The notes beneath the pieces were generated by a model, which was given only the letters and a program-made list of their open reading frames with translations, was not told the DNA's origin and made no database searches. From NCBI GenBank assembly GCA_945863885.1, contig CAMAZY010000003.1:95645-159644 (forward strand): DNA of 64,000 nucleotides. The letters run 5' to 3'. Source of the DNA: an uncultured Clostridia bacterium (GTDB taxonomy: Bacteria; Bacillota; Clostridia; Oscillospirales; Acutalibacteraceae). The position numbers and the translations under genes were made by a program. Positions within the stretch are counted from its first letter, which is position 1. Every line of letters starts with the position of its first letter. Shown piece after piece: positions 32,773 to 41,978 of this stretch.

Positions 32773-34172
32773 TATTCTGCCTCCGCCGAAGCCTCGGCCT
32801 CCATTTCCGCTTCAAGGAAACCAATGTCCTCACCAGCGAGGCTGATTTCCGCATCGGCAAAACTGATTTCCTCTTCCTGCGTTTTCCCGTCTTCCTTGAA
32901 TTTGAGGAAGAACGAAAGGGCAAAAGCAAGGAGCATCAGAATCGCCGGGAAGATGACAACAAGGAATCGGGAAGCGAGATCGGGAGCCGAACCCGGGTTT
33001 TCGCCGTTTTCATATCCGAAGAATTTTCCGACGATCAGGTAACCGGCTGAAACAAAAAGACCGCTGACCTTGTTAAGAACGCCGAGAAGCGAGGAATAGA
33101 TACCCTCTCTCTGAAGTCCGTACTTGCGGCTGTCCTCGTCGATAATTCTTGCGGCGACAACGTCCATAGATGCCTGAACTCCGCCCATACCGAAGCCGAG
33201 AACAACGGCAATACAGATTGCTGAAACGAAATTCGACGTAAAGAAAAGCGGTAAAAGAGCAACACCTAAAATCGCAAAAGCGGAACGCCATGCCGGCATG
33301 ATGGTTGTTTTCTTTATGATCTTGAACCAAACGGGAATAAAAACAATTGCGCTTAAAATCGAAACGCCGAGCATGATCGTTGAGCTCATGCCGTCTTCTC
33401 TTTTGAGGAAATACTTGATATAAAGCGGAATACCGGCCTGGACGAGAGAAATGGATGCGGCAAAAGCGGCGTTTGTAAAGCCGTATTTCCAGTATTTCGG
33501 GTTGATGATAACAGCTTTGATCGAACCGAGAAGCGGCGGCTTCGGCTTGTCCTGATTCGAAAGATCTTCATGGGTGCCGAGTGTCATAAAAACAATGACA
33601 ACAACAGCAAGAACGCCGTAAACGAGTGCGGTTTTGCTGTATCCTAATTTTTCGGCAATGATCGGGGTAAGAGCGATGGAAATAACCATGGCAATCAGTT
33701 GGAACACCTGACGGATTGCGTTGGTCTTGGCGCGTTCTTCTTCGGTCTTAAAAAGTTCCGGGAAAAGAGAACCGTAGTTCGAGCTGATAAGCGAGTCAAG
33801 CGTACCGGTAAGCATGTACATAATCAGAACATACCAGAATACCGATCCCGGAGCGAGTGCGGCGGGAGGATTAAAGAACATGATAAAGCAAAGGACCAAA
33901 AGAGGGGTTCCGATCAGAAGCCACGGTCTGCGGCGTCCGAAACGGGTTCTTGTGCGGTCGGATAAAAAGCCGTAAATCGGGTTGTCGATCGCATCAAGGA
34001 AAGTATACACTGCCGTAATGATTGCAAACTGTTTTGACGTGATAAGACTGAGCTGATCAACATAAAACAGCACCGCAAAGGTTTTGAACATATTGATCGG
34101 AATTGACGTTCCGAACATACCGACAGCATAGCGCAGCGGGTTCGTCTTTTTGACTTGAGTTGTTTTCTCCAT
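32772..34172 (-). CDS. MFS transporter, GPH (glycoside/sugar:cation symporter) type
   Basis: The product has 466 residues with 12 membrane helices and the GPH loop GFLSDRTRTRFGRRRPWLL after helix 2. The C-terminal ~35 residues are strongly acidic and Ala-rich (EMEAEASAEAE end), an odd tail. It should import an oligosaccharide or glycoside for the esterase and PHP enzyme encoded downstream in the same operon. The start at 34172 is chosen for AAAGGAG 8 nt upstream. It is divergent from an AraC-family regulator that probably controls it. Confidence 0.86.
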   Translation of the reverse strand: MEKTTQVKKTNPLRYAVGMFGTSIPINMFKTFAVLFYVDQLSLITSKQFAIITAVYTFLDAIDNPIYGFLSDRTRTRFGRRRPWLLIGTPLLVLCFIMFFNPPAALAPGSVFWYVLIMYMLTGTLDSLISSNYGSLFPELFKTEEERAKTNAIRQVFQLIAMVISIALTPIIAEKLGYSKTALVYGVLAVVVIVFMTLGTHEDLSNQDKPKPPLLGSIKAVIINPKYWKYGFTNAAFAASISLVQAGIPLYIKYFLKREDGMSSTIMLGVSILSAIVFIPVWFKIIKKTTIMPAWRSAFAILGVALLPLFFTSNFVSAICIAVVLGFGMGGVQASMDVVAARIIDEDSRKYGLQREGIYSSLLGVLNKVSGLFVSAGYLIVGKFFGYENGENPGSAPDLASRFLVVIFPAILMLLAFALSFFLKFKEDGKTQEEEISFADAEISLAGEDIGFLEAEMEAEASAEAE

Positions 34173-34288
34173 ACTTTTTATCTCCTTTTGTTTTAGGAAT
34201 TCACCCAAGTATATTGTAAAACACAGCCGCCTTTTTTTCTTGCTTTTATTTAATCGATATGAGTGATTTTTTAAGTTCGCATTCCGTA

Positions 34289-34317
34289 TTGACATTATCT
34301 ATTAAAAATGATACCAT
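34289..34317 (+). promoter_or_regulatory. Promoter of the AraC-family gene
   Basis: TTGACA (34289-34294) and TACCAT (34312-34317) are 17 nt apart. The start codon follows at 34349. Confidence 0.65.
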
Positions 34318-34348
34318 AAAACCAATAAAAATCAAAGGAAAATGCGAA

Positions 34349-35230
34349 ATGGAAAACCGTAACCTGAATCCCCCTGAAAATCAGGCGGTAACAGTCGATT
34401 TCAAAGATAACGACAAACTCAGAACAAGGGGAATCTCTCTTCATTGGTGGAGTGCGGACACGACGGATCTTCACAATCACAATTTTTATGAATTTTTTAT
34501 TATAACGCAAGGGACGGCGCTTCATGAAATCAACGGCGAAACCTTTCTTTTAAAAAAAGGTGCCTTGAGTTTCATTCGACCCGAGGACTGTCACAAAATT
34601 TCCGCACAGCCCGAACAAGGCTGTATTCACATGAATATCAGTATCACGGAAGAAAAATTCGACAAACTCTGCACCGCACTCGAGATAACAGCTGCCGGAC
34701 TTTGCGCAAGAAAAAAACGGTCGGTCATGCTCAGCGTCGACGACCTCCAGTTTTTTAAAAGCAGAGCGGAAAAAATCAATATGCTCGAGCACAACGGATT
34801 TGAATGTGATTATTTCTTTTTTGCCGAACTTGTCATCCGTGCAATCTCCGCCCTGCTTTCAAGCGAAGCGACTGCGGAAATGCAGTGTCCCGAATGGTTC
34901 ACGGCGGTTCTTGAAAAAATCCATTCTCCGTCGTTTTATGCCTGCACCGCCGCCGACGTTTACAAGCTTGGCAACTTCTCGCCGCCCGTCATGATTGAAT
35001 ACTTCCGAAAATATACCGGAAAAACCGTCAAGCAGTATCTTAAGGAGCTGAAAATAGCGATTGCCTGCGATTTTTTAAAGAACTCGGAGATTCCGCTACT
35101 TGAGCTTTCCAATATGCTCGGCTACGCCAGCCTGAGCCACTTCAACCGTATTTTCAAGCAGTATACCGGTCAGACGCCGTCAGCATACCGCAAAGGAAGC
35201 CTTGGCGAAAATGAAATCCGCCGGTCCTGA
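34349..35230 (+). CDS. AraC-family transcriptional regulator with N-terminal cupin
   Basis: The product has 293 residues. The N-terminal cupin sensor (about 22-105) has the HNHNFYEFFIITQG sugar-pocket signature. The C-terminal pair of helix-turn-helix motifs (about 185-285) ends with the family hallmark SLSHFNRIFKQYTGQTPSAYRKG, here given only as its pattern of conserved F, G and P. The start at 34349 has AAAGGA upstream; an upstream start at 34259 would overlap the promoter. Its divergent position suggests it activates the MFS/esterase/PHP operon in response to a sugar. Confidence 0.9.
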   Translation: MENRNLNPPENQAVTVDFKDNDKLRTRGISLHWWSADTTDLHNHNFYEFFIITQGTALHEINGETFLLKKGALSFIRPEDCHKISAQPEQGCIHMNISITEEKFDKLCTALEITAAGLCARKKRSVMLSVDDLQFFKSRAEKINMLEHNGFECDYFFFAELVIRAISALLSSEATAEMQCPEWFTAVLEKIHSPSFYACTAADVYKLGNFSPPVMIEYFRKYTGKTVKQYLKELKIAIACDFLKNSEIPLLELSNMLGYASLSHFNRIFKQYTGQTPSAYRKGSLGENEIRRS

Positions 35231-35326
35231 GAATACAAAAGTGCATCAGAGCCGGACTGAAAGTCCGCAGGAATTGTCCGCTTTCACCGGTTTCACATGG
35301 AATTCTTGCCGATCTCACAAAAACAC

Positions 35327-35355
35327 TTGACATTCCGACTTGCCGAAGGTATAAT
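35327..35355 (+). promoter_or_regulatory. Promoter of tRNA-Leu
   Basis: TTGACA (35327-35332) and TATAAT (35350-35355), both perfect consensus, are 17 nt apart. Confidence 0.9.
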
Positions 35356-35366
35356 ATTCCCGTTGT

Positions 35367-35453
35367 GCCGGTGTGGCGGAATAGGCAGACGCAAGGGACT
35401 TAAAATCCCTCGGTGGCAACACCGTACCGGTTCAAGTCCGGTCACCGGCACCA
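35367..35453 (+). tRNA. tRNA-Leu (anticodon TAA)
   Basis: This is an 87-nt class II tRNA with the 3' CCA encoded. The acceptor GCCGGTG pairs with CACCGGC. The anticodon stem-loop GGGACTTAAAATCCC gives TAA. A long variable arm (CGGTGGCAACACCG) and T-loop GTTCAAGTC are present. Confidence 0.97.
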
Positions 35454-35454
35454 A

Positions 35455-35487
35455 AAATCCCGTTCGCATTTTGCGGGCGGGATTTTT
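35455..35487 (+). terminator. Terminator of tRNA-Leu
   Basis: AAATCCCG (to 35462) pairs with CGGGATTT (35478-35485), followed by T-rich sequence. Confidence 0.85.
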
Positions 35488-35494
35488 ACTTATT

Positions 35495-35636
35495 ACTTTT
35501 TCACTCTTCCTTACTTCGGACGGGATTTTGGGAAGTAAAAAGTAAGAGGGAACAGTGAAGAAGTGCAGTTGCGGGGAACACACTGCTGACGGTTGATTTT
35601 TCACCGCAGAGAAAGCTTGTTAAAATACAAGCTTTC
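35495..35636. repeat. Two adjacent inverted repeats in a non-coding gap
   Basis: In the 326-nt gap after tRNA-Leu, the arm at 35495-35517 is an imperfect complement of 35532-35564. A perfect 9-bp hairpin, GAAAGCTTG (35611-35619) and CAAGCTTTC (35628-35636), follows. AGAAAGCTTGT (35610-35620) recurs exactly at 42054-42064, in another hairpin-rich gap. I see no gene here. Confidence 0.55.
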
Positions 35637-35729
35637 GTGATTTAAATTGCGTTTTCACTTTCTGCAAACAGCAAATTTTTCAACGCAAAGCAGCTTGGCA
35701 TTTTATCAAGTGTGTCATTCTATCACCAA

Positions 35730-35764
35730 ACAAAAACTATCCCGCTTGTTTTCACAGGCGGGAT
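35730..35764 (-). terminator. Terminator of the nuclease gene
   Basis: On the minus strand ATCCCGC (35764-35758) pairs with GCGGGAT (35745-35739), followed by AGTTTTTG. It begins 15 nt after the stop. Confidence 0.8.
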
Positions 35765-35779
35765 TTGCTTGTCCGTTTT

Positions 35780-36916
35780 TCAAAAACATTTCTCACATTT
35801 GGTGTAGCCTCTTGCAAGAAGCGCATCAAGACTGCCGGTATAGCTTTCTTTGTTTTGAGCCTTCATTCGTTTTACGGAGCCGCAGCTCGGGTAATGAATC
35901 TTTTTTGTGTTTGTGTTCAGTATGTATGTGCCGGTGTTCGTAAAGCCGGCGTCGGCTTCGGTTGTCGTCGTTTTCTTCGGCTTGGTGGTTGTGGTTTTTG
36001 ACTTTGTCGTCTCTTGACCGGCCGTAGTTTTTGACGAGCCGCCTGCGGTCAGGCTGCTGCTTCCCGTTGCATAATCAATCGTAATTCCCGGCTGAACGTT
36101 ATAGCAATAAACATTAAAGCAGATTCCGTCGCCGTCGTCCTCAACCGAATACGCTTCAAGCTGTACGCCGCTTGCTAAAAGATTATTGCCCTCAAAAATC
36201 GGTGTGACCCGATACATGACGTGGTTGCCGGTTTCCTTGATATAGTCGGCAATCATGTTCTCAAACGGAAGCATACCCTCGACGTTCAGATACTTCGTCC
36301 CGGTAATCAGATTGGCTTTGTTGGCGTTTTCGGCTGTAAGCTGCCAACCGATCAGATGACAGCGGTTATATAAGTATTTGCCGCTGACATTGTCGTATTT
36401 CGCCTGAACCCAGCCCGTAGGAGTGATGCTGCTGATGCTTCCTCTGTCCTCGTCTTCGCCGGGCATAATTTCGGTTCCCAGGCAAGCAAAGGCGGCCGTA
36501 CATCTCCCCTTTTTATCGAGGTTTCCGTACTTTTCGAAGGCTTCGTCCGTGATTTCCTCCGGGGTGAAAAACGGTTTATTATCATTGACCGCCGTATAGG
36601 CTTTTCCGGAAAACTTCGGAATCGACGAAAGCGAGATTTTCTTGTCGCTCAGGTTGTTATTTTGGGTCGGCGTTTGCGCCGTCTCTTTTTCACTTTGTGT
36701 TGTGGCTTCGGTTTTTTCTTCTTCGGTGCTTTCCTGTGAAGCAACATTGCCCGCCGCCTCGGTTTCGGTTATGACGGTCGTCGATTCAATTTCCGTCAAC
36801 AGGGTTTCGTCCGGTGTCGATGCGCCGCAGCCGCTCAGACAAAACGCAATGACGAGCAAAAGCGCAATAACGCTTTTAAACGGATTCAGCTTTCCGGATG
36901 ATTGTCTGTTTTTCAT
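35780..36916 (-). CDS. Lipoprotein DNA/RNA non-specific endonuclease with Cys-rich C-terminal domain
   Basis: The product has 378 residues. It has a lipoprotein signal with lipobox LSGC (Cys30), a disordered Thr/Glu linker (31-95), a nuclease domain (about 100-285), a Thr/Lys linker (about 290-325), and a C-terminal domain with four Cys (HYPSCGSVKRM, then KCEKCF) like those often found on Firmicute nucleases. The catalytic segment YNRCHLIGWQL followed by AENANKANLITGT fits the NucA/EndA (DRGH-type) family; Cys replaces the usual Gly or Ser before the His. The role may be DNA degradation or uptake. It starts 1 nt after the stop of the upstream gene. Confidence 0.87.
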   Translation of the reverse strand: MKNRQSSGKLNPFKSVIALLLVIAFCLSGCGASTPDETLLTEIESTTVITETEAAGNVASQESTEEEKTEATTQSEKETAQTPTQNNNLSDKKISLSSIPKFSGKAYTAVNDNKPFFTPEEITDEAFEKYGNLDKKGRCTAAFACLGTEIMPGEDEDRGSISSITPTGWVQAKYDNVSGKYLYNRCHLIGWQLTAENANKANLITGTKYLNVEGMLPFENMIADYIKETGNHVMYRVTPIFEGNNLLASGVQLEAYSVEDDGDGICFNVYCYNVQPGITIDYATGSSSLTAGGSSKTTAGQETTKSKTTTTKPKKTTTTEADAGFTNTGTYILNTNTKKIHYPSCGSVKRMKAQNKESYTGSLDALLARGYTKCEKCF

Positions 36917-36917
36917 C

Positions 36918-37331
36918 TCATTTTTCCTCCTGCTTCCGATAAATTTCTTCTGTAATTTTTTTATGCGATGAGCCTGCAAAATCGTACTTGGAAATCAGTT
37001 TAAATCCGAGAGCCTTCAAGTCGGCCTCAAAATAGCGGTCCGCCGGATAGTGTCGGTTCCATTTATAGAGAATCACTTCCCGACAGTTTTCAAGCGAATA
37101 GTCAAGATCCTCCACAAAGCAAAAATCATCATCACCCGCTTTTGTCATGTAGTCGTTGTCCGCTTTCAGTCCGTCGGCGTCCTCAAACAGCTTCGCCGAA
37201 TATTCGCTCATCCAAAGAACGCTTCCCTCACAAAGAGCGCAAATCCGTTCGCAAAGAACGCTGTCCCGGCTTTGCCTGCGGTTGTTGAACATTATTCCGT
37301 TGTTGTCATCAATACAAAAAATCAGCTTCAT
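36918..37331 (-). CDS. Conserved small protein of unknown function upstream of the nuclease
   Basis: The product has 137 residues and no signal peptide. The N-terminus MKLIFCIDDNNG and the following NNRRQSRD are recognisable from a small conserved clostridial protein whose function I do not know. It contains three Cys in a short span (about residues 27-34) and a C-terminal Lys/Glu-rich helix. Its stop lies within the Shine-Dalgarno to start spacer of the nuclease gene, so the two are coupled. A nuclease-related or modifying role is only guilt by association. Confidence 0.7.
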   Translation of the reverse strand: MKLIFCIDDNNGIMFNNRRQSRDSVLCERICALCEGSVLWMSEYSAKLFEDADGLKADNDYMTKAGDDDFCFVEDLDYSLENCREVILYKWNRHYPADRYFEADLKALGFKLISKYDFAGSSHKKITEEIYRKQEEK

Positions 37332-37635
37332 TATAACACCTCATAAATAGTATACAATAATTTAAGTACGAAAAAAAGGACACTGAATACGGCTGTGGTA
37401 CCGTTTGCAACAAATAATAAAAAAATCTATTATTCTTTTTAACTATATCACATCGATATGCGTAAAACAAGTGTTTATCATCTTCACATCTGATTTTTTC
37501 AGTGTTTTTTTCTTTTTCATAAAACCTTCTTGTCGGCAAGCCACATTCACCGGTAAATTCTTGACAACTTCCATATTATAGTATAAAATATAATAATCGC
37601 ATATTGCGACTTTGTAAGAGAAAGGAGATTTTCCC
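37332..37635. other. Divergent intergenic region upstream of the alpha-galactosidase operon
   Basis: No gene is seen in these 304 AT-rich nt. It contains a strong rightward promoter, TTGACA (37561-37566), 17 nt, TAAAAT (37584-37589), about 45 nt before the GH36 start. There is no clear operator. Confidence 0.6.
37561..37589 (+). promoter_or_regulatory. Promoter of the GH36/CBM9-like/NahK-like operon
   Basis: TTGACA (37561-37566) and TAAAAT (37584-37589) are separated by 17 nt. Confidence 0.75.
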
Positions 37636-39996
37636 ATGATCTTTACCAATCCCGGTAATGTGTTCCATTTGCAGACGGAGAAAACAAGCTATCTTTTCAG
37701 AGCACTGCCGTCCGGCCATCTCGAAAGTCTTTACTACGGAAAAAGAATCAGAAACTGTGAGGACTTCACTTTCCTCTTTGATAAGCATGAATGTGGCTGG
37801 TCAAACAGCACCGCCTATTCTCAGGACGACACCACGCTGTCGCTCGACCATATCGCACTCGAGTATTCCTCCTACGGAAAAGGCGACTACCGTCTGCCTG
37901 CCGTTCAGATCACCTCGGCCGACGACAACTTCACAACGGATTTCCTTTTCAAATCCGCCGCCGTCACCGCCGTCAAGCCCGACCTTCAGGGGCTTCCGTC
38001 AAGCTACGGCGAATCGCAGACGCTGACCGTTATTCTTGAAGATAAGTTTTTAAACAGTCAGCTTCATCTTTTCTATACCGTTTTCAGTGAGTGCAACGTT
38101 ATTACAAGAAGCGTACGCCTTTACAATAAAGGCGACAAACCGTTCAAAGTAAAATCGCTGATGAGTATGCAGATTGACCTTGACGCCGACGATTATACTA
38201 TGCTCACCTTTGACGGTGCCTGGGCAAGAGAACGGTACAAGAACGAGCACAAGCTGACCTCCGGCGAATTTTCCGTCGGCTCTATCTGCGGAGCCAGCTC
38301 CAACCGGCACAATCCGTTCTTCGCCCTCAAAAAGGGCGAATGCGACGAACAAAAGGGCGAATGCTACGGCTTTAACCTTGTCTACTCGGGCAACCATATC
38401 GCCCGCACCGAGGTTGCGCCGCACGGTACCCTCCGGGTTCAGAACGGTATCCATCCGTTTGAATTCGAATGGCTTCTCTCCCCCGGTGAATTTCTTGATG
38501 CGCCTGAAAGCGTCATGACGTTCTCACACGAGGGTCTTAACGGCATGAGCCACAATATGCACGCCTTTGTCAAAGAGCACATCGTCAGAGGCTATTGGAA
38601 AAACAGAGAGCGCCCGATTCTCGTCAACAACTGGGAAGCCACCTACTTCAGCTTCACCGAAAAGAAAATCGTTGAAATCGCCAAAGCCGCCAAACAACTC
38701 GGTGCCGAAATGTTTGTCCTTGACGACGGCTGGTTCGGCAAGAGAAACAACGACAAGTCCTCTCTCGGTGACTGGTACATCAACAAAAAGAAGCTTCCGT
38801 CGGGCATTGACGGGCTGTCCCGTCAGATCAACAACCTCGGTCTCAAGTTCGGTCTTTGGGTCGAACCGGAAATGATCTCGCCCGACAGCGATCTTTACCG
38901 TGCCCACCCCGACTGGGCGGTCACGACCGACCTGTATACACCGTCTCAGGGCAGAAATCAGCTGATTCTCGACCTGACAAGAGACGATGTTGTCGAATAT
39001 CTCATCAACACCATGACCGACGTTTTCCGCTACGGTCATATCGAATATATCAAGTGGGACTACAACCGTCAGTTCTCCGACGTGTTCTCCCGCCGCAAGG
39101 GAGCGAGAAGCGGTGAATTCTTCCACCGCTACATTTTGGGTCTTTACAAAATCTGGAGCGCACTGACCGAAAAGTTCCCCGAAATCCTTTTCGAGGCCTG
39201 CTCAAGCGGCGGAAACCGCTTCGACCTCGGTACGTTCTGCTATATGCCGCAATGCTGGACGAGCGACAACACCGATGCGCTTGACAGAGTGCATATTCAG
39301 TCGGGCACCTCCTACGGCTATCCGCAGTCGGTTATGACGATGCACGTCTCCGCCTCCCCTTCTTTTGCAAACTTCCGTGCCTCCTCGGTCGAAGACCGCT
39401 TCAACGTAGCTTCTTTCGGTCTGTTGGGCTATGAGCTTGACGTTACACAGCTTTCAAAGTTCGACAAAGCCGCCGTTATCAAGCAAATTGAATATTATAA
39501 GGCGCACAGAAAGCTGCTTCAGTTCGGCACATTCAGCCGTATCGGCGATTTCTTTACAAGCGATGTCGCAAAATGGCAGATTACCTCCGAGGACAAGAAA
39601 GAGTCCATGATGGGTTACTTCGTCAACCGGGTCAAGCCAAATTCCGGCAACGACTCGATTCGGTTCGTTGACCTTGATCCCGAGAAGAACTACTCTCTTT
39701 CGGCCAGAACGCAGCTTCTCAACATCAGAAGCTTCGGTGAAATCATCAACGTTCCCCTGCCGAAGAAGCTTGACATGGAGGACGGCAAGCTTTATGATTT
39801 CCTCACCGAAACCGTCAAGCTGAAAACCGAAAAGGAGGAATACGTCTCGATAGGCGGCGACGCTCTTGTCAATTTCGGCTTCCGTCCGCATCAGCATTTC
39901 GCTTTGAGCGGCTTCAAGCTCGGCACGACAAGAATGCTTTTCGACACCGACTCGAGAATGTACTATCTTCGTGAAAAGGAAGAAGAAAAGCAATGA
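37636..39996 (+). CDS. GH36 alpha-galactosidase
   Basis: The product has 786 residues, slightly longer than the ~730 usual for tetrameric clostridial/bacillar GH36 enzymes. An N-terminal beta-sandwich (about 1-330) precedes the TIM barrel. The nucleophile is Asp475 in YIKWDYNR and the acid/base is Asp544 in WTSDNTDA. The conserved DDGWFG and EACSSGG segments are also present. It cleaves terminal alpha-galactose from raffinose-type or glycan substrates. It has no signal peptide. AAAGGAG lies 8 nt upstream of the ATG. It overlaps the next gene (ATGA) and heads a sugar operon. Confidence 0.95.
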   Translation: MIFTNPGNVFHLQTEKTSYLFRALPSGHLESLYYGKRIRNCEDFTFLFDKHECGWSNSTAYSQDDTTLSLDHIALEYSSYGKGDYRLPAVQITSADDNFTTDFLFKSAAVTAVKPDLQGLPSSYGESQTLTVILEDKFLNSQLHLFYTVFSECNVITRSVRLYNKGDKPFKVKSLMSMQIDLDADDYTMLTFDGAWARERYKNEHKLTSGEFSVGSICGASSNRHNPFFALKKGECDEQKGECYGFNLVYSGNHIARTEVAPHGTLRVQNGIHPFEFEWLLSPGEFLDAPESVMTFSHEGLNGMSHNMHAFVKEHIVRGYWKNRERPILVNNWEATYFSFTEKKIVEIAKAAKQLGAEMFVLDDGWFGKRNNDKSSLGDWYINKKKLPSGIDGLSRQINNLGLKFGLWVEPEMISPDSDLYRAHPDWAVTTDLYTPSQGRNQLILDLTRDDVVEYLINTMTDVFRYGHIEYIKWDYNRQFSDVFSRRKGARSGEFFHRYILGLYKIWSALTEKFPEILFEACSSGGNRFDLGTFCYMPQCWTSDNTDALDRVHIQSGTSYGYPQSVMTMHVSASPSFANFRASSVEDRFNVASFGLLGYELDVTQLSKFDKAAVIKQIEYYKAHRKLLQFGTFSRIGDFFTSDVAKWQITSEDKKESMMGYFVNRVKPNSGNDSIRFVDLDPEKNYSLSARTQLLNIRSFGEIINVPLPKKLDMEDGKLYDFLTETVKLKTEKEEYVSIGGDALVNFGFRPHQHFALSGFKLGTTRMLFDTDSRMYYLREKEEEKQ

Positions 39997-40610
39997 AAGA
40001 GTATCTGACTTATTGCTTTAATCATGAGCCTGACTGGAAAGAAGTACCCGTCGGCAAAATTGACGTGTTTCAATGGGAAAGCGAAGAAAAATACCGCCCC
40101 GAAACGGTCTTTCAGCTTTGCCTTATACGCAACAAAGGAATCTTCCTTAAAATGAAAACCGACGAAACGAAGCTTCGTATCACCTGCAAAGACAGAGATG
40201 ACCCCTGCTGGCAGGATAGCTGCATGGAGTTTTTCTTCCGTCCTTTTGCAGACAAAGAGGAATACATCAATATCGAAATGAACCCCGCCGGCGCATACCT
40301 GAGCGAAATCGGCAAGGGCAAAGGCGACAGACGATACGTCAAAGAGCTTACCGATGAACAGGTTACCGTCAGCACCGATGTAACGGAAAACGGATGGTCG
40401 CTTTCGCTGTTTGTGCCCGATGAATTCATCAAAGCCCTTTACGGTAAAAGTTTCGACTATGACGGCAGTGAGTTTTACGCAAACTTCTATAAATGCGGCG
40501 ATTTAACCGAAAGACCGCATTACGGCTCGTTCTCTCCGATGTCAACGCTTCCCCCGGGTTTTCACAATCCGAAGCATTTTGCTAAGATCAAGTTTTCAGA
40601 TAGCAAATAA
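39993..40610 (+). CDS. CBM9-like carbohydrate-binding protein
   Basis: The product has 205 residues and forms a single beta-sandwich domain of the family 9-like (DOMON-related) carbohydrate-binding fold. Conserved elements include CWQDSCMEFFF, INIEMNPAGAY, and a C-terminal HYGSFSPM...HNPKHFAKIKF. It has no signal peptide, so it acts in the cytoplasm, perhaps as a partner of the enzyme whose gene it overlaps. Such stand-alone proteins are common next to glycosidases; no catalytic activity is known. Its start lies in the stop of the GH36 gene. Confidence 0.78.
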   Translation: MKEYLTYCFNHEPDWKEVPVGKIDVFQWESEEKYRPETVFQLCLIRNKGIFLKMKTDETKLRITCKDRDDPCWQDSCMEFFFRPFADKEEYINIEMNPAGAYLSEIGKGKGDRRYVKELTDEQVTVSTDVTENGWSLSLFVPDEFIKALYGKSFDYDGSEFYANFYKCGDLTERPHYGSFSPMSTLPPGFHNPKHFAKIKFSDSK

Positions 40611-40671
40611 TAAATTCAGAAAGGATCAGGCAGAGCACACTTACCAAAGCTCTGCTCGGAAAATTGGTATT

Positions 40672-41799
40672 ATGGCTGTAAACGACGAAAAAATAAATTC
40701 CGTGTGCCGGGCTTTCGGCATTGACGGCGACTTTATCGAAAGCAAGGTATTTACCGACGGACACATCAACTCAACCTATCTTGCCGTGTTCAAAGACGGC
40801 GAAGAAATCAAAAAATACTTAGTTCAGAACATCAATACCGTTGTTTTTAAGAATCAGCAGGCACTGATGGATAATATCATCAATGTCACCTCGTTTCTGA
40901 GAAATAAGATCGAGAAAAACGGCGGAGATCCCGCCCGTGAGACCTTACATTTTCTCAAAGCCAAGGACGGAAAATACTATTATCAGGACGGCAAGAATTG
41001 TTGGAGAATCTACAACTTCATTGACGACTCGTTCACCCTGAACATGATCGACAGCCGTGAGGTTTTCGAGGACACAGGTCGTAGCTTCGGACGCTTCCAA
41101 TGCCTTTTAAGCGATTATCCGATCGACAACCTTTATGAAACGATTCCCGATTTTCACAACACACCGAAACGACTTCAGAATCTCGTTGACTCGGTCGAAA
41201 AAGACGTAGTCGGAAGAGCTGCCGGGGTACAAAAAGAAATCGATTTTGCACTCGAAAGAAAAGACGACACCGAAAGAGCGCTTGCTCTGCTTGACAAAGG
41301 CGAAATTCCGCTCAGAGTCACCCACAACGACACCAAGCTTAACAACATTCTCTTTGACAGCGCAACCAGCAAGGGTATCTGCGTTATTGACCTTGATACC
41401 ATCATGCCCGGTCTTTCACTTTACGACTTCGGCGACGCAATCCGCTTCGGAGCGAAAACGGCCGCTGAGGACGAAGCGGACTTAAGTAAGGTATCCGTTT
41501 CGCTTGACCTGTACGAAAGCTATGTCAAGGGGTACCTTGAAAGCTGTGCCGAAGCGCTGACAAAGGCTGAGGTCGAAAACCTTGCTTTTTCGGCAAAGCT
41601 GATGACCTTTGAGTGCGGTATGAGATTTTTGACCGACTATCTTGACGGCGACGTGTATTTCAAGACCGAATATCCCGAGCACAATCTCGTCCGGGCAAGA
41701 AACCAGTTCAAAATGGTCGAAGAAATCGAAAAAGTTCTTCCCGAAATGGAAAAAATCACGTTGGACACCTATCGGCTTGTAACAGGCAAAAGCCTCTAA
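40672..41799 (+). CDS. nahK: Aminoglycoside phosphotransferase-fold sugar kinase, N-acetylhexosamine 1-kinase-like
   Basis: The product has 375 residues. The kinase fold is shown by the catalytic HNDTKLNN and the metal motif VIDLDTIMPG followed by YDFGDAIRFGA, a combination seen in NahK (LnpB), which phosphorylates GlcNAc/GalNAc at C1. Other APH-fold kinases remain possible. Downstream of GH36 in one operon it would handle sugars released from glycans. No galacto-N-biose phosphorylase is in the window. The ATG at 40672 lacks a near Shine-Dalgarno; AGAAAGGA lies 46 nt upstream with a hairpin between. Confidence 0.78.
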   Translation: MAVNDEKINSVCRAFGIDGDFIESKVFTDGHINSTYLAVFKDGEEIKKYLVQNINTVVFKNQQALMDNIINVTSFLRNKIEKNGGDPARETLHFLKAKDGKYYYQDGKNCWRIYNFIDDSFTLNMIDSREVFEDTGRSFGRFQCLLSDYPIDNLYETIPDFHNTPKRLQNLVDSVEKDVVGRAAGVQKEIDFALERKDDTERALALLDKGEIPLRVTHNDTKLNNILFDSATSKGICVIDLDTIMPGLSLYDFGDAIRFGAKTAAEDEADLSKVSVSLDLYESYVKGYLESCAEALTKAEVENLAFSAKLMTFECGMRFLTDYLDGDVYFKTEYPEHNLVRARNQFKMVEEIEKVLPEMEKITLDTYRLVTGKSL

Positions 41800-41815
41800 A
41801 AATTACTTTCAGCAA

Positions 41816-41851
41816 AAATGCACTGTGTTTTCGAAATGCAGTGCATTTTTT
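41816..41851 (+). terminator. Terminator of the GH36/NahK-like operon
   Basis: ATGCACTG (41818-41825) pairs with CAGTGCAT (41839-41846), followed by six T. Confidence 0.9.
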
Positions 41852-41978
41852 GTGTTTAGAAATATACCCGTAGATCTTCTAAAAATAAGCGACAAAACCG
41901 ATTATTTTGCAATTTTTTTTGCAATTTAACTTCATTTTAACAACTCTTTTAAGTGTATTTAAACATTAAGGATTATAA

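Noticed and set aside
35293..35604. 103-codon minus-strand frame
   Set aside because: It runs across the tRNA-Leu gene and its terminator.
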